NCBI GenBank assembly: GCA_934481505.1
Contig: CAKSPP010000095.1
Location: forward strand, 1 to 5,640
Source: an uncultured Eubacteriales bacterium
Lineage (GTDB): Bacteria; Bacillota; Clostridia; Oscillospirales; UBA644
Reading direction: 5' to 3'
DNA length: 5,640 nt
In this document: positions 1 to 5,640 of the stretch, piece after piece
How positions within the stretch are numbered: the first letter of the stretch is position 1
Layout: each line of letters starts with the position of its first letter
Made by a program: the position numbers and the translations under genes
Notes under the pieces: model-generated
Seen by the model: only the letters and a program-made list of their open reading frames with translations
Databases searched by the model: none
Told to the model about the DNA's origin: nothing

Positions 1-495
1 GTCTTCCGTTTTGCCTCCGACAGCTTTGAACGCAGTAAAATCATGTTTTCCGACAAGAAAACCTGCGGCTCTGTTCATTTTTTCGATATCAAGATTTCTG
101 CCGACGGAATATGAAAAATCCGAAAGAAACGGATCTCTTGTTTTGCCGGTATATATGACATAGCGGTATTCTTTTTTCTTTACGCTGTATCTTGCATGAA
201 ATGAATCTGGAACATATTCACAGCGGGAAACGGAAATATCCGACGGAAGTTTCGCGTTCAGAGCTTTCACAACGGTATTTTCGGGCATTTGTTTTTCAGC
301 CTTAAAGGAAACCGTGAATTCTTTTGCGTGAACTCCGCTGTCGGTTCTGCTGCAACCGTGAAGCTCGGAAATCTCTCCAAAAAGAGAAAGAAGAGCCTTT
401 TTTATCTCCGCCCCTACGGTATTTGCATTTTTCTGCAACTGGTATCCGGCATAGTTTTTTCCGTTGTAGGAAATATATATCAGGTAATTTTGCAT
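1..495 (-). CDS. truA: tRNA pseudouridine(38-40) synthase TruA, 3' end cut by window edge
   Basis: TruA converts uridines 38, 39 and 40 in the anticodon arm of tRNAs to pseudouridine in the cytoplasm. The first 165 codons are visible, about two thirds of a usual TruA of roughly 245 residues; the rest lies beyond position 1. Near the N-terminus is the YISYNGKNYAGYQ segment (residues 7-19), matching the family's opening strand. The catalytic motif SRTDSGVHA is at residues 49-57, with Asp52 as the expected nucleophile. FHARYSVKKKEYRY (99-112) and FLVGKHDFTAF (146-156) are further family motifs. The ATG at 493-495 is chosen because the homologous region begins immediately and a GGAG (505-508) sits 9 nt upstream. 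The gene starts 4 nt after the ecfT stop and its ribosome binding site lies inside the last ecfT codons, so it is probably translationally coupled as the last visible gene of the operon. Identification by motif is secure. Confidence 0.96.
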   Translation of the reverse strand, partial: MQNYLIYISYNGKNYAGYQLQKNANTVGAEIKKALLSLFGEISELHGCSRTDSGVHAKEFTVSFKAEKQMPENTVVKALNAKLPSDISVSRCEYVPDSFHARYSVKKKEYRYVIYTGKTRDPFLSDFSYSVGRNLDIEKMNRAAGFLVGKHDFTAFKAVGGKTED

Positions 496-499
496 ACCG

Positions 500-1315
500 T
501 CACACTCCGAATATTTTTACTCCGTTAAGAAATATAACCGCCGCAAGCAGCAGCAAAATAACTCCCAAAGCCGCAAAATCGGCAAAATGAAGTTTGAATT
601 TTACAAGGTGCGTTCTGTTTTTGTCGTCACCAGTATAGCAGCGACATTCCATTGCGGTAGCGAGTTCCATTGCGTGGCTCATTGCAGACCTGAAAAGCGG
701 AATTAAAATCGGGACAAGTGCTTTTGCTCTCTGAATAAGACTTCCCGTTTCAAAATCGGCACCTCTCGCCTTCTGTGCGGACATTATCTTATCCGTTTCG
801 TCAAGAAGCGTCGGGATAAAACGAAGAGCTATCGTCATTATCATAGCAAAATCGTGGACAGGAACTTTTATAACTTTCAAAGGAGACAACAGTCTTTCAA
901 GAGCGTTCGTCAAAACTATCGGGGATGTCGTATAAGTAAGCATCGAAGTCGAGATGACAAGCATCATTATTCTTGCAAGCATAAATACGGCGTTTACTAT
1001 TCCCTGTTTTGTAACTGTTATTATCCAGAATGAAAACAAAACATCGCCCTTTGTATAGAACAAGTTGAGGATTACCGTAACGCACGCTATAACAAAAATA
1101 GGTTTAAGGCCTCTTAAATACAGCTTGAACGGAATTTCGGAAATAAACATCAGAACGACCGTGGAAACTATTGTCAGCGAATATCCGACGACGGTTGACG
1201 GCAAAAAAAGCACGACAATATAAAGTATCACGAGAATTATTTTCATTCTCGGGTCGAGCCGATGCAGTATCGACTTCCCCGGGAAATATTGTCCCAAGGT
1301 AATATCTTTTATCAA
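500..1315 (-). CDS. ecfT: ECF transporter transmembrane component EcfT
   Basis: EcfT is the membrane scaffold of energy-coupling factor importers. It binds the two ATPases on the cytoplasmic side and a vitamin- or metal-binding S component in the membrane. The 271 residues match the usual family length. The N-terminus reads ITLGQYFPGKSILHRLDPR (residues 5-23), typical of clostridial EcfT. Hydrophobic segments lie at about 25-38, 42-59, 72-88, 104-125 and 245-265. Between the last two is the long cytoplasmic coupling region with the two ATPase-contact motifs, QKARGADF (181-188) and AMECRCYTG (221-229). The second motif has Cys226 where many homologues have Gly, a variant I believe is not rare. 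The start is TTG (1313-1315) with GGAGG 6 nt upstream. The next in-frame ATG (codon 24) would delete the conserved HRLDPR motif. It lies 12 nt after ecfA2 and 4 nt before truA. Identity is clear; substrate specificity cannot be read from EcfT. Confidence 0.96.
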   Translation of the reverse strand: MIKDITLGQYFPGKSILHRLDPRMKIILVILYIVVLFLPSTVVGYSLTIVSTVVLMFISEIPFKLYLRGLKPIFVIACVTVILNLFYTKGDVLFSFWIITVTKQGIVNAVFMLARIMMLVISTSMLTYTTSPIVLTNALERLLSPLKVIKVPVHDFAMIMTIALRFIPTLLDETDKIMSAQKARGADFETGSLIQRAKALVPILIPLFRSAMSHAMELATAMECRCYTGDDKNRTHLVKFKLHFADFAALGVILLLLAAVIFLNGVKIFGV

Positions 1316-1321
1316 AAGCTG

Positions 1322-1326
1322 CCTCC
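1322..1326 (-). promoter_or_regulatory. Ribosome binding site deciding the ecfT TTG start
   Basis: GGAGG on the minus strand lies 6 nt before the TTG at 1313-1315, in the 12-nt gap after the ecfA2 stop. With the conserved N-terminus that follows, it establishes TTG as the start of ecfT. Confidence 0.88.
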
Positions 1327-1327
1327 G

Positions 1328-2203
1328 TTATTTTGCCGTATCGTTTTTTAACCTTACAATTTCTTCGCACGCCTTTTCAACCGAATAGACGGACGGCGAA
1401 ACATCATAACCTCTGTTTTTGAGATTGAGAAATATTTTTGTTATCTGCGGAATATCAAGTCCTATCTCGGAAAGATGAGCGGCGTGAGAAAAAACTTCGT
1501 CCGTTTCGCCGTACATATCTATCTTGCCGTGATTCAAAACAAGTATTTTATTTGCGTTGTTTGCGACATCCTCCATATTATGGGAAACAAGAAGAACCGC
1601 CTTGTTCTGCGTGTCGTGATATTCCTTTATTCTTTCAAGAATTTCCGCTCTGCCTCTCGGGTCAAGCCCTGCCGTGGGCTCGTCGAGAATAAGAATATCG
1701 GGCTGCATTGCCATAATGCCGGCAATCGCAACTCTTCTTTTCTGACCGCCAGAAAGCTCAAACGGAGATTCGTTTATTATATCTTTGTCAAGACCGACAA
1801 ATTCCATCGCCTTTTCGACTCTTTCGGCAATTTCGTCTTCCGAGAGTTTCATATTTTTAGGTCCGAAAGCGATATCTTCGCCGACGGTCTTTTCAAAAAG
1901 CTGATATTCGGGATACTGAAAGACCATTCCGACCTTAAACCGCAAATCTCTTCGCGAAAAATCCTTTTCCCAGATATCTTTTCCGTCAAAAAGAACTTTT
2001 CCCGACGTCGGCTTTTCGAGTCCGTTAAGATGTTTTATAAAAGTCGATTTTCCCGAACCGGTATGTCCGATAATACCGACGAAATCGTTGCTGTCGATCG
2101 CAAAATCAATACCGTCGACCGCTTTCATTTCAAACGGCGTGCCGATACTGTATATATGCGACATATTTTCGGTTTTGAGTATATCTTTAATTATGTTACT
2201 CAA
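1328..2203 (-). CDS. ecfA2: ECF transporter ATP-binding protein EcfA2
   Basis: This is the second ATPase of the ECF energizing module; it pairs with EcfA1 beneath EcfT and hydrolyses ATP to drive uptake. The 291 residues hold a complete ABC ATPase. Walker A is GHTGSGKST (46-54), the Q loop is FQYPEYQLF with Gln96 (95-103), and the signature is LSGGQ (150-154). Walker B is LILDEP (171-176) with catalytic Glu175, the D-loop is GLD (179-181), and the switch is His208 in SHNMED. HIYSIGTPFEMKAV (16-29) distinguishes EcfA2 from EcfA1. About 65 residues after the H-loop form the C-terminal region typical of ECF ATPases. The TTG start (2201-2203) overlaps the end of ecfA1 by 8 bp, with AGGAAGGA 9 nt upstream. 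The next ATG, codon 14, would remove the first conserved strand (DILKTENMSHIY). No catalytic residue appears to be missing. Confidence 0.96.
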   Translation of the reverse strand: MSNIIKDILKTENMSHIYSIGTPFEMKAVDGIDFAIDSNDFVGIIGHTGSGKSTFIKHLNGLEKPTSGKVLFDGKDIWEKDFSRRDLRFKVGMVFQYPEYQLFEKTVGEDIAFGPKNMKLSEDEIAERVEKAMEFVGLDKDIINESPFELSGGQKRRVAIAGIMAMQPDILILDEPTAGLDPRGRAEILERIKEYHDTQNKAVLLVSHNMEDVANNANKILVLNHGKIDMYGETDEVFSHAAHLSEIGLDIPQITKIFLNLKNRGYDVSPSVYSVEKACEEIVRLKNDTAK

Positions 2204-3047
2204 CCTTTTCTATCCTTCCTTCAAGTATGTCGACGAGAACGTTTTCACATTCTTCTTCCGTAAGGATTGCAAGCGGCGTTCTGAAACCCGCTTCACGAAG
2301 TTTGAACATAAGTTCCGTACTTTGCGGGACATCAAGACCAATGCTTTTCAAGAGACCTGCGTTCATAAAGACTTCGTGCGGTTCGCCGTCAAGCAATATA
2401 TGTCCGCCGTTCATTACTATAACCCTGTCGGCAAGCGTTGCTTCTTCCATATAGTGGGTTATCATTATAACCGTAATTCCGCTTTTGTTAAGATCGGAAA
2501 CAGTTTTCATAACCTCTTTTCTGCCCTGTGGGTCAAGCATCGCCGTCGGTTCGTCCATTACGATAAGAGACGGTCTCATTGCGACAATACCCGCAATTGC
2601 GATTCTCTGTTTTTGTCCTCCCGAAAGTTTTGCGGTCGAATGTTTCGCATATTTTTCCATTCCTACGGCTTTGAGAGTTTCTTCAACTCTTTTTACCATT
2701 TCGGGCTGCGGAACTCCGAGATTTTCAAGAGCAAATGCGACATCTTCTTCGACAATGGACGAAATTATCTGATTGTCGGGGTTCTGAAAGACCATTCCGA
2801 TATGCGGTCTTGCCTCTTCAAGCTGTTTCTCGTCGGTAAGAGAATATCCCTTAACGCAGACTTCGCCTTTTTCGGGAATAAGAATTCCCGCCAGAATCTG
2901 TGCAAGAGTCGATTTTCCGCTGCCGTTATGTCCAACTATCGCGACGAAATCGCCCTCTTTAATTTCAAGGGAAAAATCCTCAAAAATAGGCTTATCCTCT
3001 TCGCTGTATCTGAAATAAAGATTTTTAATCGAAACTATTGATTCCAT
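2196..3047 (-). CDS. ecfA1: ECF transporter ATP-binding protein EcfA1
   Basis: This is the first ATPase of the ECF module, a cytoplasmic partner of EcfA2 and EcfT. The 283 residues contain Walker A GHNGSGKST (39-47), the Q-loop FQNPDNQ with Gln88 (87-93), LSGGQ (141-145), and Walker B LIVMDEP (161-167) with Glu166. The D-loop is MLD (170-172) and the switch is His198 in THYMEEA. The FQNPDNQ form and the opening IVSIKNLYFRYSEE (4-17) are EcfA1-like, whereas the neighbouring ATPase has FQYPEYQ. The ATG at 3045-3047 is chosen because the family N-terminus begins right there. An in-frame TTG 19 codons upstream would add an unrelated sequence overlapping the methyltransferase. The start follows the methyltransferase stop by one base (TAA-A-ATG) and only a weak purine-rich GGGAAAG precedes it. 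Translation therefore probably depends on ribosomes arriving from the upstream gene. A GC-rich hairpin sits just upstream. Confidence 0.96.
   Translation of the reverse strand: MESIVSIKNLYFRYSEEDKPIFEDFSLEIKEGDFVAIVGHNGSGKSTLAQILAGILIPEKGEVCVKGYSLTDEKQLEEARPHIGMVFQNPDNQIISSIVEEDVAFALENLGVPQPEMVKRVEETLKAVGMEKYAKHSTAKLSGGQKQRIAIAGIVAMRPSLIVMDEPTAMLDPQGRKEVMKTVSDLNKSGITVIMITHYMEEATLADRVIVMNGGHILLDGEPHEVFMNAGLLKSIGLDVPQSTELMFKLREAGFRTPLAILTEEECENVLVDILEGRIEKVE
2213..2220 (-). promoter_or_regulatory. Ribosome binding site deciding the ecfA2 TTG start
   Basis: AGGAAGGA on the minus strand, inside the last codons of ecfA1, lies 9 nt before the TTG at 2201-2203. No ATG or GTG start fits the conserved N-terminus, so this site supports the TTG and the 8-bp gene overlap. 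Confidence 0.7.
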
Positions 3048-3048
3048 T

Positions 3049-3903
3049 TTATCTTTCCCATCTTGCGGAAGCTCCGCAAGGAAGAATATATCCCGACTTT
3101 TCAACCGGAAGTCCGATTTCCGACGCCGTTACTTTTCCGCCGAATTTTTTAGCGACGGTAACGCCGAGCATATATTCCATACACGAAGCGGAAAGCCCCG
3201 TGGTATATGAATTCAAAAGGAAAAACAGCGGTTTTTCGGACATAACGTCAAGGCAGAGCGTCAGCAGAGAGTAAAGTTCGTTTTCAAGTTTCCAGACTTC
3301 TCCTCCGGGACCTCTTCCGTAAGACGGCGGATCCATTATTATGCCGTCGTATTTTCTGCCCCGTCTGATTTCGCGGCTGACAAATTTTATGCAGTCGTCA
3401 ACGATAAAGCGAATATCGGAAATTCCGCAGAGAGCGGCGTTTTCCTTTGCCCATGCGGTCATGCCTTTCGACGCATCGACGTGGCAGACGGAAGCTCCGG
3501 CTTTCGAACACGCAACCGAAGCTCCTCCGGTATAGGCAAAAAGGTTGAGAACATTCGGACGGTATCCGCAATTTCTTATAACGCCGTCAGCCCAATCCCA
3601 GTTGCTCGCCTGTTCGGGGAATAATCCCGTATGCTTAAAGCCCATGGGTTTGAGATTGAATTTAAGATCGCGGTAAGAGACGGAAAAGACTTCGGGAAGA
3701 TTGAATATTTCCCATTTTCCGCCGCCCGCTTCGGAACGGTGATAGTGGGCTGCAATATTCTTTTTCCAATCGCTTCCCTTTTCGGTTTTCCAGATAACCT
3801 GAGGGTCGGGTCTTATAAGCTTATAACCGCTCCAGCTTTCGAGTTTTTCGCCGCAGGACGCGTCAATAACCTTGAAGTCTTTCCATTTATCGGCTATCCA
3901 CAT
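3049..3903 (-). CDS. Class I SAM-dependent methyltransferase, COG1092 / RlmI-like
   Basis: This is a predicted cytoplasmic S-adenosylmethionine-dependent methyltransferase of the group containing the 23S rRNA methyltransferases RlmI and RlmK; its own substrate is unknown. It has 284 residues. The N-terminal third includes GEKLESWSGYKLIRPDPQVIW (18-38), and FKHTGLFPEQ (89-98) precedes the Rossmann fold. SAM-binding motif I is VLNLFAYTGGAS (118-129), the motif II acidic residue is Asp143 (HVDAS), a motif III acidic pair is Asp169-Asp170, and motif IV is DPPSYGRG (191-198). The C-terminus is GYILPCGASARWER. It is much shorter than RlmI (about 396 residues) and shows no recognizable PUA RNA-binding domain, so rRNA as target is inference. 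The ATG at 3901-3903 has a strong AAGGAGG 7 nt upstream and a near-consensus promoter before that. It is the first gene of the operon, one base before ecfA1. The family is clear; the substrate is not. Confidence 0.88.
   Translation of the reverse strand: MWIADKWKDFKVIDASCGEKLESWSGYKLIRPDPQVIWKTEKGSDWKKNIAAHYHRSEAGGGKWEIFNLPEVFSVSYRDLKFNLKPMGFKHTGLFPEQASNWDWADGVIRNCGYRPNVLNLFAYTGGASVACSKAGASVCHVDASKGMTAWAKENAALCGISDIRFIVDDCIKFVSREIRRGRKYDGIIMDPPSYGRGPGGEVWKLENELYSLLTLCLDVMSEKPLFFLLNSYTTGLSASCMEYMLGVTVAKKFGGKVTASEIGLPVEKSGYILPCGASARWER
3062..3080 (-). repeat. Perfect inverted repeat at the methyltransferase/ecfA1 junction
   Basis: Eight-base arms CTTGCGGA and TCCGCAAG (plus 3062-3069 and 3073-3080) flank a 3-base loop. 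The repeat lies within the last codons of the methyltransferase (encoding part of LPCGASAR), about 14 nt before the ecfA1 ATG. No U-run follows, so it is not a standard terminator. It could slow ribosomes, protect the mRNA from 3' exonucleases, or simply reflect codon choice. Confidence 0.5.
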
Positions 3904-3910
3904 ATAAGCC

Positions 3911-3917
3911 CCTCCTT
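3911..3917 (-). promoter_or_regulatory. Ribosome binding site of the methyltransferase gene
   Basis: AAGGAGG on the minus strand is a near-perfect anti-16S match, 7 nt before the ATG at 3903. It fixes that start and shows that the leader between transcription start and start codon is only about 30 nt. Confidence 0.9.
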
Positions 3918-3932
3918 AAAATATAATTGTAC

Positions 3933-3945
3933 TTATACAGTATAA
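3933..3945. promoter_or_regulatory. Palindrome overlapping the -10 box, possible operator
   Basis: TTATACTGTATAA on the minus strand is a 6-bp inverted repeat around one central base and covers the whole -10 hexamer. A dimeric repressor bound here would block RNA polymerase. The flanks do not extend the symmetry, and the surroundings are AT-rich, so chance is a real alternative. Confidence 0.3.
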
Positions 3946-3967
3946 CATATATACCGCAATTTTTCAA
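3939..3967 (-). promoter_or_regulatory. Sigma-A type promoter of the methyltransferase-ecf-truA operon
   Basis: On the minus strand, TTGAAA (plus positions 3962-3967) and TATACT (3939-3944) each match consensus at five of six bases. They are separated by exactly 17 bp (3945-3961). A TG one base upstream of the -10 makes it an extended -10 element. The predicted transcription start is about 3931-3933, roughly 30 nt before the methyltransferase ATG. The downstream genes overlap or are within 12 nt of each other, and no second promoter was noticed. This is therefore likely the main promoter for all five genes. Confidence 0.85.
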
Positions 3968-3992
3968 TGGTAAAAAAGGTGCTTTTATGTGA

Positions 3993-4022
3993 AATATGCG
4001 GACGAAAAACCGCCCGCATATT
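3993..4022 (-). terminator. Hairpin just after the CotH-like gene, probable terminator
   Basis: On the minus strand AATATGCGGGCG, a six-base loop GTTTTT, then CGTCCGCATATT form a 12-bp stem with one G-U wobble, beginning 2 nt after the TAA of the CotH-like gene. In RNA from the opposite strand the wobble would be an A-C mismatch, so the structure favours minus-strand transcription. The expected U-run is not adjacent; only a six-T tract (plus 3972-3977) follows, 15 nt later. It may be a weak or factor-assisted terminator or a 3'-end stabilizing structure. Confidence 0.65.
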
Positions 4023-4024
4023 CA

Positions 4025-5640
4025 TTATTTACCGTATATACCGTCCAAAAATTCGAGTCTTTCGGAAAACCAGTTTTTAAGGTAAGAAACATATCCGTCA
4101 TAATCGGTATCAATGATTTTTCCGTAAGAAGTGTCGGTGGCAAAAGTCCACCCCGTCGAAGAATAGTTCCGAATAAAAGAACCCTTATACGCCGAAAGAA
4201 GTCTGTTTATTTTGCTTTGCCCCTTTTCATTGTCTTTATAAGCATTTTCGAGGGTCGAACGGCTGTTTTTATATACATTTTTCACAAGGTTTCTGAATTC
4301 ATTACATTCGAGAAGTTTTTCATACCAAGTGAAATTCGAAACCCAAAGACCTTCCGAACCGTTGCCTCCGTTATTGTATTCCGAATATTCGGGATATCCA
4401 GAACCTATATTTCCCGACGAAAGATCAAAATCCCAACCGGGACCCGCGTATAATATTCCGTCCTTAAAATAAAAACGAGTAGAGCTGAAAGAAAAATCAA
4501 CCTGTTTTATAAACTCGGAAAAGACATAGAATTTCGCAAAAGATTCAAGATCGACAACCTTTTTGATTTCATCGATATTTCCCGATAAAATCGCGGAATC
4601 GACGGTGTTAAGCTTTGCGTTAAGTTCCGTCTTTTCCTTGTCGGGAAGCTCCTCGGGTTCGTTTATCGCAAAGCGGATACCGCTTTCTGCGGCGGTAATA
4701 TAAGTAACGTCGCTTTCAATTCTTTGCGATTCGAGTTCAAGCAGTGCGTCGCCTTTTGAAATGTCGATATCAACCCTGTCTTTTCCCGTTTCGACGCTTT
4801 CGCAAAGCTGAAAAGAGCCGCAAAACTTACCGTTAAGCCACACTTCGACCATATCCGACTGCGAAGCGTATTCAATGCCCATTTCTTTTTCGAGATCGAG
4901 GGCAATTTTATTTCTTATCAGCGTTTTGTCGTAAGCGTTTGCGAGCAACGCCCATTTTTTTGCATTACCGAAGTCGAAAATATCCTGTTTTTCGGATAAT
5001 TTGAAGTTATAGCCCTTTTTATCGGCAAGAGCCGTGCTGTTGCCCCTGACTTTGATTTTCGAATCGCTGTCGTAGAAAAATTCGGTCTCGTTCTTTGACG
5101 AAGGGACGACCGCGATTTTACAGGAAACATAGCCTTCGTTTGTCACTTCTTCCGACGACGAAATGTAAATTTGAGTAACCGTTCCTTTTTTATATTCAAG
5201 TTTTCCCGCCGCATCTTTAATCTTTTCGGTAAGAGCGGAATATTCGTAATTCATAAGAGAACCGACCTTGCTTTCGGCGTCAACAAGAAGATTTACATAT
5301 TCGGAAACCCCCGTCTCATTGCAATAATCCTCAACATTTTCGGGCAAACGGCTGAGTGTATATGTAAAATAATCCAAATCGACGGTCTGATAGTCGTATT
5401 CGCTTTTTACGCTCTGTTTATTTATTGTTTTTTCGCATCTTACGCATTTTCCTGTTTCCGAAACCGTTTTACCGTCGTCGGACGAAAGAGTCCAGAAATA
5501 AAGATGTCCGAATTTGTCTTCCGTCTTTTCCGTATAGCTGTCGCCGCAGGAACAAACATATTCCTTATATCCGTCGTTTTCGCAATCTGCGGAATGTTCG
5601 GTCATAATATATTCGTGGACATGTTCCTCCTCTTTTTTGC
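4025..5640 (-). CDS. CotH kinase-like protein with cysteine-rich N-terminal segment, 5' end outside window
   Basis: This protein belongs to the CotH family of atypical protein kinases, named for the Bacillus spore-coat kinase CotH; its own substrate is unknown. The frame is open to the right edge, so the start and any signal peptide are missing. Numbering from the Met codon at 5605, the N-terminal part carries an HVHEY segment just upstream, Cys8, CSCGDSYTE (18-26), then GHLYFWT (33-39) and CVRC (54-57). The CotH domain covers about 145-525. Key motifs are KIKVRGNST (183-191), LLANAYDKTLIRNK (220-233), EVWLNGKFCGSFQLCES (254-270) and AGPGWDFDLSSGN (387-399), whose WDFD acidic residues are the likely metal-binding part of the active site. 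The protein ends in NWFSERLEFLDGIYGK, the usual close of this domain, with no dockerin, sorting signal or membrane anchor after it. Extracellular or surface location is inferred from the Cys-rich segment. The hairpin after its stop separates it from the ecf operon. Confidence 0.88.
   Translation of the reverse strand, partial: KKEEEHVHEYIMTEHSADCENDGYKEYVCSCGDSYTEKTEDKFGHLYFWTLSSDDGKTVSETGKCVRCEKTINKQSVKSEYDYQTVDLDYFTYTLSRLPENVEDYCNETGVSEYVNLLVDAESKVGSLMNYEYSALTEKIKDAAGKLEYKKGTVTQIYISSSEEVTNEGYVSCKIAVVPSSKNETEFFYDSDSKIKVRGNSTALADKKGYNFKLSEKQDIFDFGNAKKWALLANAYDKTLIRNKIALDLEKEMGIEYASQSDMVEVWLNGKFCGSFQLCESVETGKDRVDIDISKGDALLELESQRIESDVTYITAAESGIRFAINEPEELPDKEKTELNAKLNTVDSAILSGNIDEIKKVVDLESFAKFYVFSEFIKQVDFSFSSTRFYFKDGILYAGPGWDFDLSSGNIGSGYPEYSEYNNGGNGSEGLWVSNFTWYEKLLECNEFRNLVKNVYKNSRSTLENAYKDNEKGQSKINRLLSAYKGSFIRNYSSTGWTFATDTSYGKIIDTDYDGYVSYLKNWFSERLEFLDGIYGK

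Larger units (their letters stand above)
3904..4024. other. Intergenic region between the CotH-like gene and the operon
   Basis: This 121-bp stretch is the only substantial non-coding DNA in the window. It contains the probable terminator, the promoter with its palindrome, and the ribosome binding site. The transcribed leader is too short for a riboswitch. I see no small ORF with a convincing start in it. Confidence 0.9.

Noticed and set aside
1475..2263. A 262-codon open frame on the plus strand opposite ecfA2
   Set aside because: Same situation: antisense to an intact ABC ATPase, low-complexity basic composition, no domain.
2088..3041. A 317-codon open frame on the plus strand opposite ecfA1
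   Set aside because: Its translation is rich in Phe, Arg, Lys and Ser with no recognizable domain, and it lies antisense to a well-conserved ATPase. It is a codon-bias shadow.
3048..3104. A longer N-terminus for EcfA1 starting at a TTG at 3104
   Set aside because: The extra 19 residues overlap the methyltransferase and are absent from the EcfA1 family, whose N-terminus begins at the ATG at 3047.
3904..3932. A vitamin riboswitch in the operon leader, as often seen with ECF genes
   Set aside because: The predicted leader is only about 30 nt, too short for any known vitamin riboswitch, and shows no aptamer-like pairing.
5618..5620. Another ATG close behind the GAGGAGGA purine run near the right edge
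   Set aside because: It is out of frame with the CotH-like gene and meets a TGA within a few codons.
5603..5640. The ATG at 5605 as the true start of the CotH-like gene, with the GAGGAGGA further upstream as its ribosome binding site
   Set aside because: The purine run is about 20 nt or more from this ATG and reads in frame as Glu codons. The frame stays open to the window edge with an HVHEY segment that belongs to the Cys-rich unit, so the gene is simply cut.
1..5640. Mobile element, CRISPR array or defence system
   Set aside because: No transposase or integrase frame, no regularly spaced repeats and no terminal inverted repeats. The genes are housekeeping-type apart from the CotH-like protein.

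Overview
All protein-coding genes in this window lie on the minus strand, so it reads right to left. It probably comes from a Clostridia-type Firmicute. The grounds for this are the gene order ecfA1-ecfA2-ecfT-truA, strong AGGAGG-type ribosome binding sites, TTG start codons, a textbook sigma-A promoter, and a CotH-kinase surface-type protein with cysteine-rich 'CSCGDSYTE'-like segments familiar from gut clostridia. The lineage is an inference from these features, not from any database match.

Layout from the right. At 4025-5640 is the 3' part of a CotH kinase-like gene whose 5' end is outside the window. It is followed directly by a 12-bp hairpin at 3993-4022. A 121-bp intergenic stretch (3904-4024) holds this hairpin and a near-consensus promoter (TTGAAA, 17 bp, TATACT with extended TG). 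A small palindrome overlaps the -10 box.

That promoter appears to drive one compact operon: a COG1092-type SAM-dependent methyltransferase (3049-3903), ecfA1 (2196-3047), ecfA2 (1328-2203), ecfT (500-1315) and truA (start at 495, cut by the left edge). The junctions are 1 nt, an 8-nt overlap, 12 nt and 4 nt, which implies translational coupling throughout. No other promoter or gene is visible within the operon.

Functionally, EcfA1, EcfA2 and EcfT form the energizing module of a group II (shared-module) ECF vitamin or micronutrient importer. Two different ATPases power the membrane protein EcfT, which docks substrate-binding S components encoded elsewhere, none being visible here. The genes on either side act on RNA: TruA makes pseudouridine in the tRNA anticodon arm, and the methyltransferase resembles the RlmI family. 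In many Firmicutes the ECF-truA block follows the ribosomal gene rplQ; here it instead has its own promoter and the methyltransferase as first gene. I see no mobile element, CRISPR array or RNA gene. The region is mostly ordinary core genome, and the less usual points are the operon head, two consecutive TTG starts, an intra-operon hairpin and the CotH-type protein.
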